The position numbers and the translations under genes were made by a program. Positions 1-6,532 of a stretch of 64,000 nucleotides of DNA are shown one piece after another. Within the stretch, counting starts at the first letter, position 1; each line of letters starts with the position of its first letter. Source of the stretch: DASXVU01 sp963732855 (GTDB lineage: Archaea > Thermoplasmatota > Thermoplasmata > Methanomassiliicoccales > UBA472); assembly GCA_963732855.1 (NCBI GenBank), contig CAVTBB010000002.1, positions 310,001-374,000 on the forward strand, written 5' to 3'. The notes below the pieces were generated by a model. The model worked only from the letters and a program-made list of their open reading frames with translations, did no database searches and was not told the origin of the DNA.

Positions 1-317
1 AGGAAGACGAACTCGTGCACCGTGAGGGTCAGGTCCTCGGCCGCGTCCGTCGGCACGTTGGCGCAGACCCGGGCGATCTCCTTGATCTTCATCTTGTCGA
101 TGTTCTTGCCCTCGACGATTATCGTTCCCACTTTGGGTTTTAGAACTCCGTTTATGCACCGGAGCAGGGTGGTCTTGCCCGATCCGTTCGGACCGATGAG
201 GCCGATGAACTCTCCCCTGGAGCATACCAGATCGATGCCCTCCAAGGTGTTCTTCCCATTATAGCCGAAAGAGATGCCGTTGACCTGGACCGTGACCGTC
301 TTCGTTTCAGGCTCCAT
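1..317 (-). CDS. ABC transporter ATPase, BtuD/FepC-like (partial, C-terminal part outside window)
   Basis: This is the N-terminal third of an ABC ATPase of the cobalamin/iron-siderophore importer group. The visible part has a first beta-strand region ending in SFGYNGKN and a Walker A motif GPNGSGKTT. The reading then runs off the left edge before the signature motif. The ATG at 315-317 overlaps the end of the upstream permease by 11 bases, so the genes are translationally coupled. The protein would power the permease and binding protein encoded just upstream on the same strand. The substrate cannot be read from this fragment; the corrinoid-related genes in the window make cobalamin plausible. 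Confidence 0.88.
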   Translation of the reverse strand, partial: MEPETKTVTVQVNGISFGYNGKNTLEGIDLVCSRGEFIGLIGPNGSGKTTLLRCINGVLKPKVGTIIVEGKNIDKMKIKEIARVCANVPTDAAEDLTLTVHEFVF

Positions 318-1359
318 ACTCTTTCCCCCTCCTGATCATCAGATAGGCGAAGAACGGCACCCCGATGAGCGAGATGATCGCCCCGATCGGAAGCTCGGCC
401 GGCATGATGATCGATCTGGCGACGATGTCCGCCACCAGCAGTACGTTCGCCCCGATGACGATCGACGCCGGCAGCAGCAGCCGGTGATCGCTGCCGACGA
501 TCATCCTGGCCGAGTGCGGGACGATGAGTCCGAGGAACGCGATCACGCCGGTGAAGGCCACGCAGACCCCGGTCAGGCACGAGGTCAGGACCATCATGAT
601 CCGTTTGAAAGAACGCACGTTGAGGCCCAATTGGTTCGCCTGCTCCTCCCCCAGGAGGATGACGTTCATCTCGCGGGCGTAAAGAAGCATGACCGAGACG
701 ATCATCAGTGTCGGGATCAGTATTATCAACGTCTGGTCCAAGGTGACCGATTGGAAAGAACCGAACATCCAGAACAATATCCCCTTATGCTCGTCCGGGT
801 TCATGACCGCCAGGATGTTGGTGAAGGATGAGAGGCCGAGACCGATCATCACTCCGGCAAGCACGAAGCTGATAGGCTTGCCCCCGGCCGCCTCGGACAG
901 GCCCATGGTCATGGCGAAGGCGATTATGGCACCGACGAAAGCCGCCAGCGGCACGGAGTACATCCCTATGCCGGCCAGCGAGACCCCGCCCAGGACCACG
1001 AGCGATACCCCCAATGCGGCGCCAGATGAAACGCCGGTGATGTAAGGGTCGACGAGCGGGTTCCTTATGATGGCCTGCATCACGGCGCCGGCGATCGACA
1101 GCCCGATGCCGACACCTATCACCGACAGCGTCCGGGGCAACCGTGAGTTCAGGATGATCCTCTCGTCCATGTTCTGGGAGTTGCCGAAACTGGTGATCAG
1201 GTTGAAGAAGGAGGACATGGCGGACTCGAAGGTCATGCCGTAAGCGCCTATTGTCAGAGAAAGGAAGAAAAGGAAGGTGAGCGAGATGCTGCCAGCTACC
1301 ACTATGAGCAGCAGCCGTGTCTTCGCCCGATCGATCACTGAACCATTCAAATCGTTCAC
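307..1359 (-). CDS. FecCD/BtuC-family ABC importer permease
   Basis: A 350-residue polytopic membrane protein with about ten hydrophobic segments, the usual length for BtuC/FecCD permeases. It has the conserved family stretches RLPRTL near residue 95, RNPLVDPYITGVSSGAALG near 135, and an EEQANQLGLNV coupling region near 240 followed by GVIAFLGLIVPHSARM. It forms the membrane channel for a cobalamin or siderophore importer. Its start overlaps the binding-protein stop by 4 bases, and its end overlaps the ATPase start, giving the order binding protein, permease, ATPase. BtuC is favoured over FecCD only by genomic context. Confidence 0.93.
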   Translation of the reverse strand: MNDLNGSVIDRAKTRLLLIVVAGSISLTFLFFLSLTIGAYGMTFESAMSSFFNLITSFGNSQNMDERIILNSRLPRTLSVIGVGIGLSIAGAVMQAIIRNPLVDPYITGVSSGAALGVSLVVLGGVSLAGIGMYSVPLAAFVGAIIAFAMTMGLSEAAGGKPISFVLAGVMIGLGLSSFTNILAVMNPDEHKGILFWMFGSFQSVTLDQTLIILIPTLMIVSVMLLYAREMNVILLGEEQANQLGLNVRSFKRIMMVLTSCLTGVCVAFTGVIAFLGLIVPHSARMIVGSDHRLLLPASIVIGANVLLVADIVARSIIMPAELPIGAIISLIGVPFFAYLMIRRGKEYGA

Positions 1360-2444
1360 CAGGACTGGACGGACGTCATGACCGTCCGGGCGGCAGTGGA
1401 ATTGATGTTCCAGCTCTCCGGCAGGTAATTGACGTACTCGTTGCCCATGACGTTGGGAATGGCCTCACCGAATATTGTCGGATATAGCATTTCCGCCAGC
1501 AATTGTGTCGCCTGGACCACCCTGATGCCCTGTCGCAGGAAGCAGCTCTCCGCCTGATCCTCGAGCACGTAGACCTTGTTGTTGATGGCGGCATGTGTGT
1601 TCTTCAGGAGAACATCCCCCTTTATCTGGTCCAGGACCTCTTGGGCGGTCAGGCCCGGGATCATCGAGGCGGTGACTATGATCACGTCCGGGTTCGCCTG
1701 GACGACACCTTCCTTGGAGATCGTGGCGTATCCAGACGCATTGCCGAAGACGTTGGTTCCGCCGGCGGCGTTGATTATGTCATTGATGAAGGTGTTCCCC
1801 CCGTTCACGTAGATGGTGGGGCTGAACGCGACCATGACCATGACCTTCGGTTTCGAGGTCGCGTTGCTGACGGCGCTGCTGATCGAGGACAGCTTTTCCT
1901 CCATGTCGCTTATCAGCGAGGTGGATTTCACTTCCTTGTCGAATATCTGGCCGGCGTACCTGATGTTGTTCTGGATCTCGGTAACGTTCTTGCCTGGGTA
2001 TAGGGCTACATACTTGATGCCCACGGAATCAAGCTGAGGCATCAGGTCCTTCTGCTTCTTCACGCCCCCGTCAAGGAGGACCAGGTCGGGGTCCAGGCTG
2101 GCGATCTTCTCGAAACTAGGAGAATAGAACCCGCCAATGCTGGTGAAGATCTCTTTAGGCGATTTTCCGACCGCGTCTAGGGGATAGTCGCAGTAATCGG
2201 TGACTCCCACGATCGATCCGCCAGCACCGATCGCATATAGCAGTTCGGTGGTGCTCGGCGAGGCCGAGACAACCTTGACCGGCGTCGATTTCAAAGTGAC
2301 GTTGTTGCCCAGAGCGTCTATGAGCACTATCGTTCCGGTGGTCTTGCCCTTGTTGTCGCCAAACCCAATGTACGCGAACATCCCGGCAGCGACCAGAGTC
2401 ACAACGACAATGACGGCAATTATTGTACCTCTCTTGTTGACCAT
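1356..2444 (-). CDS. Periplasmic-type binding protein, BtuF/FepB-like
   Basis: A 362-residue class III solute-binding protein. An N-terminal hydrophobic segment (about residues 8-28) acts as signal or membrane anchor. The fold is recognisable from SASPSTTELLYAIGAG, the DPDLVLLDGG stretch, the long linking helix near 170-195, and NPDVIIVTAS in the second lobe. It captures a corrinoid or metal chelate outside the cell and hands it to the adjacent permease. It is the first gene of the three-gene transcription unit. A TATA-like element and a palindrome lie just upstream. The ATG is preceded by a GGGGAG Shine-Dalgarno sequence 7 bases away. Confidence 0.92.
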   Translation of the reverse strand: MVNKRGTIIAVIVVVTLVAAGMFAYIGFGDNKGKTTGTIVLIDALGNNVTLKSTPVKVVSASPSTTELLYAIGAGGSIVGVTDYCDYPLDAVGKSPKEIFTSIGGFYSPSFEKIASLDPDLVLLDGGVKKQKDLMPQLDSVGIKYVALYPGKNVTEIQNNIRYAGQIFDKEVKSTSLISDMEEKLSSISSAVSNATSKPKVMVMVAFSPTIYVNGGNTFINDIINAAGGTNVFGNASGYATISKEGVVQANPDVIIVTASMIPGLTAQEVLDQIKGDVLLKNTHAAINNKVYVLEDQAESCFLRQGIRVVQATQLLAEMLYPTIFGEAIPNVMGNEYVNYLPESWNINSTAARTVMTSVQSW

Positions 2445-2478
2445 AACTAGCTCCCCTTTCCTCCAGCTCCTACAGCTG

Positions 2479-2499
2479 AGTTGGATGATACATCCAACT
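2479..2499. promoter_or_regulatory. Perfect 21-bp palindrome, operator candidate for the importer operon
   Basis: The arms AGTTGGATG and CATCCAACT flank ATA with perfect complementarity. On the minus strand it lies about 25-45 bases downstream of the TATA-like element at 2521-2528, at the expected transcription start. That is a typical place for an archaeal repressor to block initiation. An RNA hairpin in the short leader is the alternative. The regulator is unknown. Confidence 0.55.
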
Positions 2500-2520
2500 G
2501 ATTCCTAATCGGAGGAACGA

Positions 2521-2528
2521 TATTTAAA
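2521..2528 (-). promoter_or_regulatory. TATA box of the importer operon
   Basis: The minus-strand sequence TTTAAATA lies about 80 bases before the binding-protein ATG and about 25 bases before the palindrome at 2479-2499. It is the only strong TATA-like element in this intergenic region on that strand. Confidence 0.55.
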
Positions 2529-2700
2529 CATTACCAAGATAGAAGCCTGAAGCCTCCAAATCGATAGGCCGCCATTGAGCTACAATACCGCGAGGACCAT
2601 GAGCTTCCCTTCATGCGCATAGCAAAAAGTGCCGAAAGATGAGCATAACGATGATGAAATTTATCAGAAGGTTCCTTTCGAGAATAGTCAAAAAGAGGAA

Positions 2701-2790
2701 GTGGGGAGCTAAGGAGCGGTGGTGTCAGAATCGAACCCTAATGCATCGGCTCTTGATGTACTGGTATCGAGTGCTCCCATATCCCGTCTG
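2701..2790 (-). other. tRNA-like T-arm fragment in the 2445-2860 intergenic region
   Basis: The 416-base gap between the importer operon and the MEDS gene holds no convincing ORF. On the minus strand it contains GGGTTCGATTCT, close to a T-loop/box B, followed by CACCACC, which could be the 3' side of an acceptor stem. No matching GGTGGTG 5' half is found within about 150 bases upstream. It may be a tRNA 3'-end relic or coincidence. Confidence 0.2.
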
Positions 2791-2860
2791 ACAAATCGTC
2801 ACACGAGTATATGAACGTAAATATTCGGCTATCAATAATGGAAATAAAAATAAAGAGAAA

Positions 2861-3994
2861 CTACTTCCATGTGCTCCTTTCCTTCTCATCAACCCGACGG
2901 ATGATGGTTGCGATATTGGCGACCTGATCCCCGTCCATTATGGGCACTTTGCTGATCTCTGCCCACACCTTCCTCTCTAGGTCATACATCCGCTGCGATA
3001 CGATCGTGTCACCGTTGGTGAATACGCTTTCGTACTCCTCCAGTTCTTCCTTGGGCAAGAACGGGAAGGCCTCAGATACATGACGTCCGACACAACGGAA
3101 ATTGGTGCCAAGGCGGTCGCCCAAGGACTCCAACGCCTTGTTGGCAATGATGATCCGATAGTCGCGATCGATCACATGGACCGGTTCATTGAGAGAGTCA
3201 AGAGTGTTCCGGTAACGCAGCTCTGAGATCAGCAGAGCCCACTCCACCATCTTCCTTTTCTTGATTTCCTCTCTCAGAAGTTTATTCGTTGACTCCAGTT
3301 CGTCGTGGCTCTCCTTGAGCTTGAGCTCGTTGTAATGGACGTCGATCAGGTTGTCCATGAGCCGATACATTTCCGGCGATCCACCCTTCGGGCTAAGCAA
3401 CTGGTCATGCGGAATGTAGAAGAAATTACTGCATACTATGCCTCTTAACACAATGATTGGATGGCTGAGGATGGCCTCAATGATGACGTCGGGCTCTTCC
3501 TCATTGAGGTCGAAAAGACTTATCCTGACCACCTTCTCATCGGACATCAACCGACCCATCCTCGTTTCGAAATCGATGTGTATCCTGTTGTCATCGAAAA
3601 CGGCAGGTTGGTAGAATGAATTGAACACCCGCAGTCCCGAGAAGCCCTGGTCTAAAGCCTCGTGGATCATTTCCCTGAGCATGACTATGGTCATGTCTGG
3701 GTCGAACTTCCCTCCCTTCGGGAATATCCCATCTACATCCTGGAAGATAAGCGCCCCTCTCCCCGAAGCTGAATCGACATCGATACCAGAGCGTCGAAGA
3801 TGCCTCTCGATGTCCTCCCCTTCTTTCGTAACTATGAAGCACCGCTCGTTCCGCTCGAGACCTATGCGGCATAGCTCGGCGAGCACATCGACCTTGTTCA
3901 GCTGAGACACGTAGATTATGGCAACATGATCGTGAAGGTCTATGGCCCGAAGGGACTTCGGGTTCACCTTATCCTCGTGCAGGAAAAACGACAT
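2861..3994 (-). CDS. MEDS-domain plus PAS sensor protein
   Basis: A 377-residue soluble protein. Residues 1-200 match the MEDS type (methanogen/methylotroph, DcmR sensory): a RecA-like fold with HDHVAIIYVSQ, CFIVTKEGED and FNSFYQPAVFDD. A coiled coil (about 225-255) leads to a PAS domain (about 262-370: LDSLNEPVHVIDRDYRIIIANKAL). No histidine kinase or DNA-binding domain is present, so it probably passes its signal to a partner. MEDS proteins are known from methylotrophs and methanogens, where they are linked to C1-compound sensing; the ligand here is unknown. The gene stands alone behind a TATA element at 4021-4028, giving a nearly leaderless transcript. Confidence 0.8.
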   Translation of the reverse strand: MSFFLHEDKVNPKSLRAIDLHDHVAIIYVSQLNKVDVLAELCRIGLERNERCFIVTKEGEDIERHLRRSGIDVDSASGRGALIFQDVDGIFPKGGKFDPDMTIVMLREMIHEALDQGFSGLRVFNSFYQPAVFDDNRIHIDFETRMGRLMSDEKVVRISLFDLNEEEPDVIIEAILSHPIIVLRGIVCSNFFYIPHDQLLSPKGGSPEMYRLMDNLIDVHYNELKLKESHDELESTNKLLREEIKKRKMVEWALLISELRYRNTLDSLNEPVHVIDRDYRIIIANKALESLGDRLGTNFRCVGRHVSEAFPFLPKEELEEYESVFTNGDTIVSQRMYDLERKVWAEISKVPIMDGDQVANIATIIRRVDEKERSTWK

Positions 3995-4020
3995 CTCTGT
4001 GGGTTGATTTCTATTTCTGA

Positions 4021-4028
4021 TGTATAAG
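4021..4028 (-). promoter_or_regulatory. TATA box of the MEDS-PAS gene
   Basis: The minus-strand element CTTATAC is centred about 30 bases before the ATG at 3994, consistent with an almost leaderless transcript. Confidence 0.5.
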
Positions 4029-4139
4029 GATTCGCTTTCCTTTTCAGCAATATGAATCTAACACCCAAGCGGGATAGGATTGTCCTCCAGGGAATCAATG
4101 CACGACAACGCTAATGAGCCGGAACGCGATTGCGGTGGC

Positions 4140-4631
4140 ATGTGCATAGTGCCGGACCATGAGATCATAGAAATGATAAAAAGCGGGCGCCTGGTGATCC
4201 GCGAATACTCCGATGGCAGCCTCACTCCGAACGGTTACGACCTGCGCATCGCCGAGATCAAGATCGCCGATTCCGGGGAGACCTACCACGAAGGAACGGT
4301 GGCCATTGGTCCAGGCAAGATGTTCTTCGTCAGCACCGTGGAGCATGTCGAGCTCCCCGACGATGTCGCAGCCCAGTTATGGACCCGGACCTCGTGGATC
4401 AGGAAGGGCCTGCTGGTCGGTCTGGGCAAGATCGATGCTGGATTCCATGGGACGCTCACCTTCACTGGTTTCAACGCCTCCTCCCAGACGGTCGAGGTCC
4501 CCATCGGATGCCGCTTCGTGCAGATGGTACTAGAGATGATGCATTCCAGCTGCGAGATGACGTACGAGAAGAGGAGCGGTAACTACCAGGGTCAAAAAGG
4601 GATAACCCTAGCACCAGTCTCGAAGAAATAG
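4140..4631 (+). CDS. dUTPase / dCTP deaminase superfamily protein
   Basis: A 163-residue member of the trimeric Dcd/Dut superfamily, which keeps dUTP out of DNA. Features are MCIVPDHEIIEMIKSGRLVI at the N-terminus, LTPNGYDLRI, RTSWIRKGLL and KIDAGFHGTLTF. The glutamate that in dCTP deaminases follows the IDAG(F/Y)G motif (ITLE) is not visible; the sequence reads LTFTGFN. A dUTP pyrophosphatase is therefore more likely than a deaminase. The start at 4140 matches the family N-terminus; an in-frame ATG at 4098 would add 14 residues. Its 3' end overlaps the convergent trm5 by 24 bases. Confidence 0.8.
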   Translation: MCIVPDHEIIEMIKSGRLVIREYSDGSLTPNGYDLRIAEIKIADSGETYHEGTVAIGPGKMFFVSTVEHVELPDDVAAQLWTRTSWIRKGLLVGLGKIDAGFHGTLTFTGFNASSQTVEVPIGCRFVQMVLEMMHSSCEMTYEKRSGNYQGQKGITLAPVSKK

Positions 4632-5627
4632 GTCGGCGCTGAACACGCTGGCGCTCGGGGAGTATGTCTTCAGCTCCTCCTTGTGCGCCACGTCGACGCA
4701 TACGCCCATGCCCCTAGCCTCGATCACCATCTGTTCCAGCACCGGATCGATCTCGTGCCTTTCGCAGATGTGGTAGAAGTGTATCGTCCCCCCTATGTTC
4801 AACCGCGTCAGCGCCTCAGCGTAGAACTGCCGGGCGGTGTGCGGCAGGTTCATGACGATGCGGTCGGCGCACGGTATGTCGAATATCATGTGCTTAGAGT
4901 CGCCTTCCATCGGGACCACATTGGAGATCTTGTTGATCTCGATGTTCCTTTTCATGTACTCGATGCAGTCCGGATTGATGTCCAGCGCGAACACCACGAA
5001 AGGCCTGGCCTGCTTCCCGATCATGATTGCGAACGGACCGATGCCAGAGAACATGTCGATGACCGTTTCCCCTTCCCTCACCAATGAGGCGACCCGGTGC
5101 CGTTCTCCCGCCAGACGCGGATTGAAATAGACACGGCTCGGATCGACCAACAGCCTTATCCCGTATTCTTGGTGGATAGTCTCCAGCTTCTCGTCGCCAG
5201 CCACGACCTCCAGGTCGCGCACGCGGAACTCACCTTTGACGCCCTTGTCATTGGCGATGGTGCGCAGCCTAGGGAACGCTGATAACAATGCCGCCCCGAT
5301 CTCATTGACATAGGATGACAGCTCATCAGGCGACCGGAAGATGCCGATGTCCCCGATGACGTCGAACGAGGTCGGCAACAGGGGGCGAAGCTCGTCGGGG
5401 ATGGAGACCAGTGATTTGTAATCTGTATCCATGAGGCGGCGTTCGTCGAACTCCTCCTCGCATACCTCGTGACCCAGGTCAGGAAGGTTGTCACTGATCA
5501 CCGGGAACAGGACCATATCGTCCTCCCTGATGATCTTGAGCCCGGAATCCAGGACGCCCAAGTCTAAAAGCTTTTTACGGACGGACTCGCCTTCACCCTT
5601 CGGTACGCGAACGCAGAGAGAGCGCAC
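4608..5627 (-). CDS. trm5: tRNA (guanine37-N1)-methyltransferase Trm5
   Basis: A 339-residue SAM-dependent methyltransferase that makes m1G37 in tRNA and so protects the reading frame. An N-terminal domain (1-130) is followed by a Rossmann domain. It shows VYFNPRLAGERHRVA, the SAM-binding IDMFSGIGPFAI, the acidic ALDINPDC and the catalytic-site motif NLPHTA. It starts with GTG at 5625-5627; no ATG precedes it in frame. It is divergent from the diphthine synthase gene, with starts only about 5 bases apart, so each promoter must lie inside the neighbour's coding region. Confidence 0.95.
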   Translation of the reverse strand: MRSLCVRVPKGEGESVRKKLLDLGVLDSGLKIIREDDMVLFPVISDNLPDLGHEVCEEEFDERRLMDTDYKSLVSIPDELRPLLPTSFDVIGDIGIFRSPDELSSYVNEIGAALLSAFPRLRTIANDKGVKGEFRVRDLEVVAGDEKLETIHQEYGIRLLVDPSRVYFNPRLAGERHRVASLVREGETVIDMFSGIGPFAIMIGKQARPFVVFALDINPDCIEYMKRNIEINKISNVVPMEGDSKHMIFDIPCADRIVMNLPHTARQFYAEALTRLNIGGTIHFYHICERHEIDPVLEQMVIEARGMGVCVDVAHKEELKTYSPSASVFSADLFLRDWC

Positions 5628-5631
5628 GGTG

Positions 5632-6432
5632 ATGTCGATGGGCGAATTGCTATTTGTTGGTTTAGGGCTGGGCGGAGTGGACGATATGAGCGTCCGCGCG
5701 CTCAGGGAATTGAAGAGCTGTGACCAGATATTCGTGGAGTTCTACACGTCGAGACTGATAGACGCCTCCCTCGATGACCTCAGTTCGGCCATCGGGAAGG
5801 AGATAACCGTGCTCAGGCGCAAGGACGTGGAAGAGTCGGAGATGGTGGTCGACGCCGCCCGGGAAAAGAAGGTGGCCTTTGTCACCGCCGGGGATACGAT
5901 GGCCGCCACCACCCACGTCGACCTGCGCATCCAGGCGGTCGACGCCGGGATACCCACCAAGGTCATCCACGGGGTATCGATCTTCAGCGCCTGTCCCTCC
6001 TCGCTCGGTCTCCAGCCATATAAGTTCGGCAGGACCGTGACGCTGCCGTTCGTGGAAGGAGAGTATTTCCCCTCCAGCCCTTACGAGCGCATCCTGGAGA
6101 ACAAGGAACGGGGCCTTCACACAATGGTCCTGCTGGATATCCGGGAAGAGGAGAACCAGTACATGACCTCGATCGACGGCGTCCACTGGCTTATGGAAGC
6201 GGAGAAGCGGTTCGGCCGCGGACTCATCGCCCCCGATTCGCTGATCTGCGCCGCCGCTCGCATAGGTTCTTCGACCGAGAATATCGCCGCCGGATACCCG
6301 GAGAAGATGAGGACGCTGGACATGGGCGGACCATTGCATACGCTGGTGGTCCCTTCGAAACTCCACTTCATGGAAGCCTATGCGCTGGTCAAGTTCGCCG
6401 GTGCCCCACAAGAGATCGCCGAAGGGGAGTGA
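5632..6432 (+). CDS. dphB: Diphthine synthase (Dph5/DphB)
   Basis: This enzyme uses SAM to methylate the modified histidine of elongation factor 2 during diphthamide synthesis. The protein is 266 residues, normal for the family. Hallmarks are LLFVGLGLGGVDDMSV at the start, FVTAGDTMAATTHVDLR (SAM/TIM-like pocket) and HGVSIFSACPSSLGLQPYKFGR. The end has the conserved LHTLVVPSKLHFMEAYAL. ATG codons at 5632 and 5638 are both possible starts. The gene is divergent from trm5, pairing two translation-apparatus modifiers. Confidence 0.95.
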   Translation: MSMGELLFVGLGLGGVDDMSVRALRELKSCDQIFVEFYTSRLIDASLDDLSSAIGKEITVLRRKDVEESEMVVDAAREKKVAFVTAGDTMAATTHVDLRIQAVDAGIPTKVIHGVSIFSACPSSLGLQPYKFGRTVTLPFVEGEYFPSSPYERILENKERGLHTMVLLDIREEENQYMTSIDGVHWLMEAEKRFGRGLIAPDSLICAAARIGSSTENIAAGYPEKMRTLDMGGPLHTLVVPSKLHFMEAYALVKFAGAPQEIAEGE

Positions 6433-6491
6433 ACCACCAAAGTACAATCCAAAGCCTTATGGTGAATTCCCTCCGTTGATACTCAGGTGGC

Positions 6492-6511
6492 GTTGACGAA
6501 ACATCGTCAAC
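6492..6511. promoter_or_regulatory. Inverted repeat upstream of the cation ATPase
   Basis: GTTGACGA and TCGTCAAC form a perfect 8-bp inverted repeat around AACA, ending 21 bases before the likely ATG at 6533. It could be an operator for ion-responsive control or a hairpin in the mRNA leader. There is no strong TATA element between the preceding gene and this site. Confidence 0.45.
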
Positions 6512-6532
6512 ATACGGGACTTGAGAATACTG

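Noticed and set aside
2701..2790. Complete tRNA gene on the minus strand
   Set aside because: No 7-bp acceptor stem, D-arm or anticodon arm can be formed with the T-arm-like sequence.
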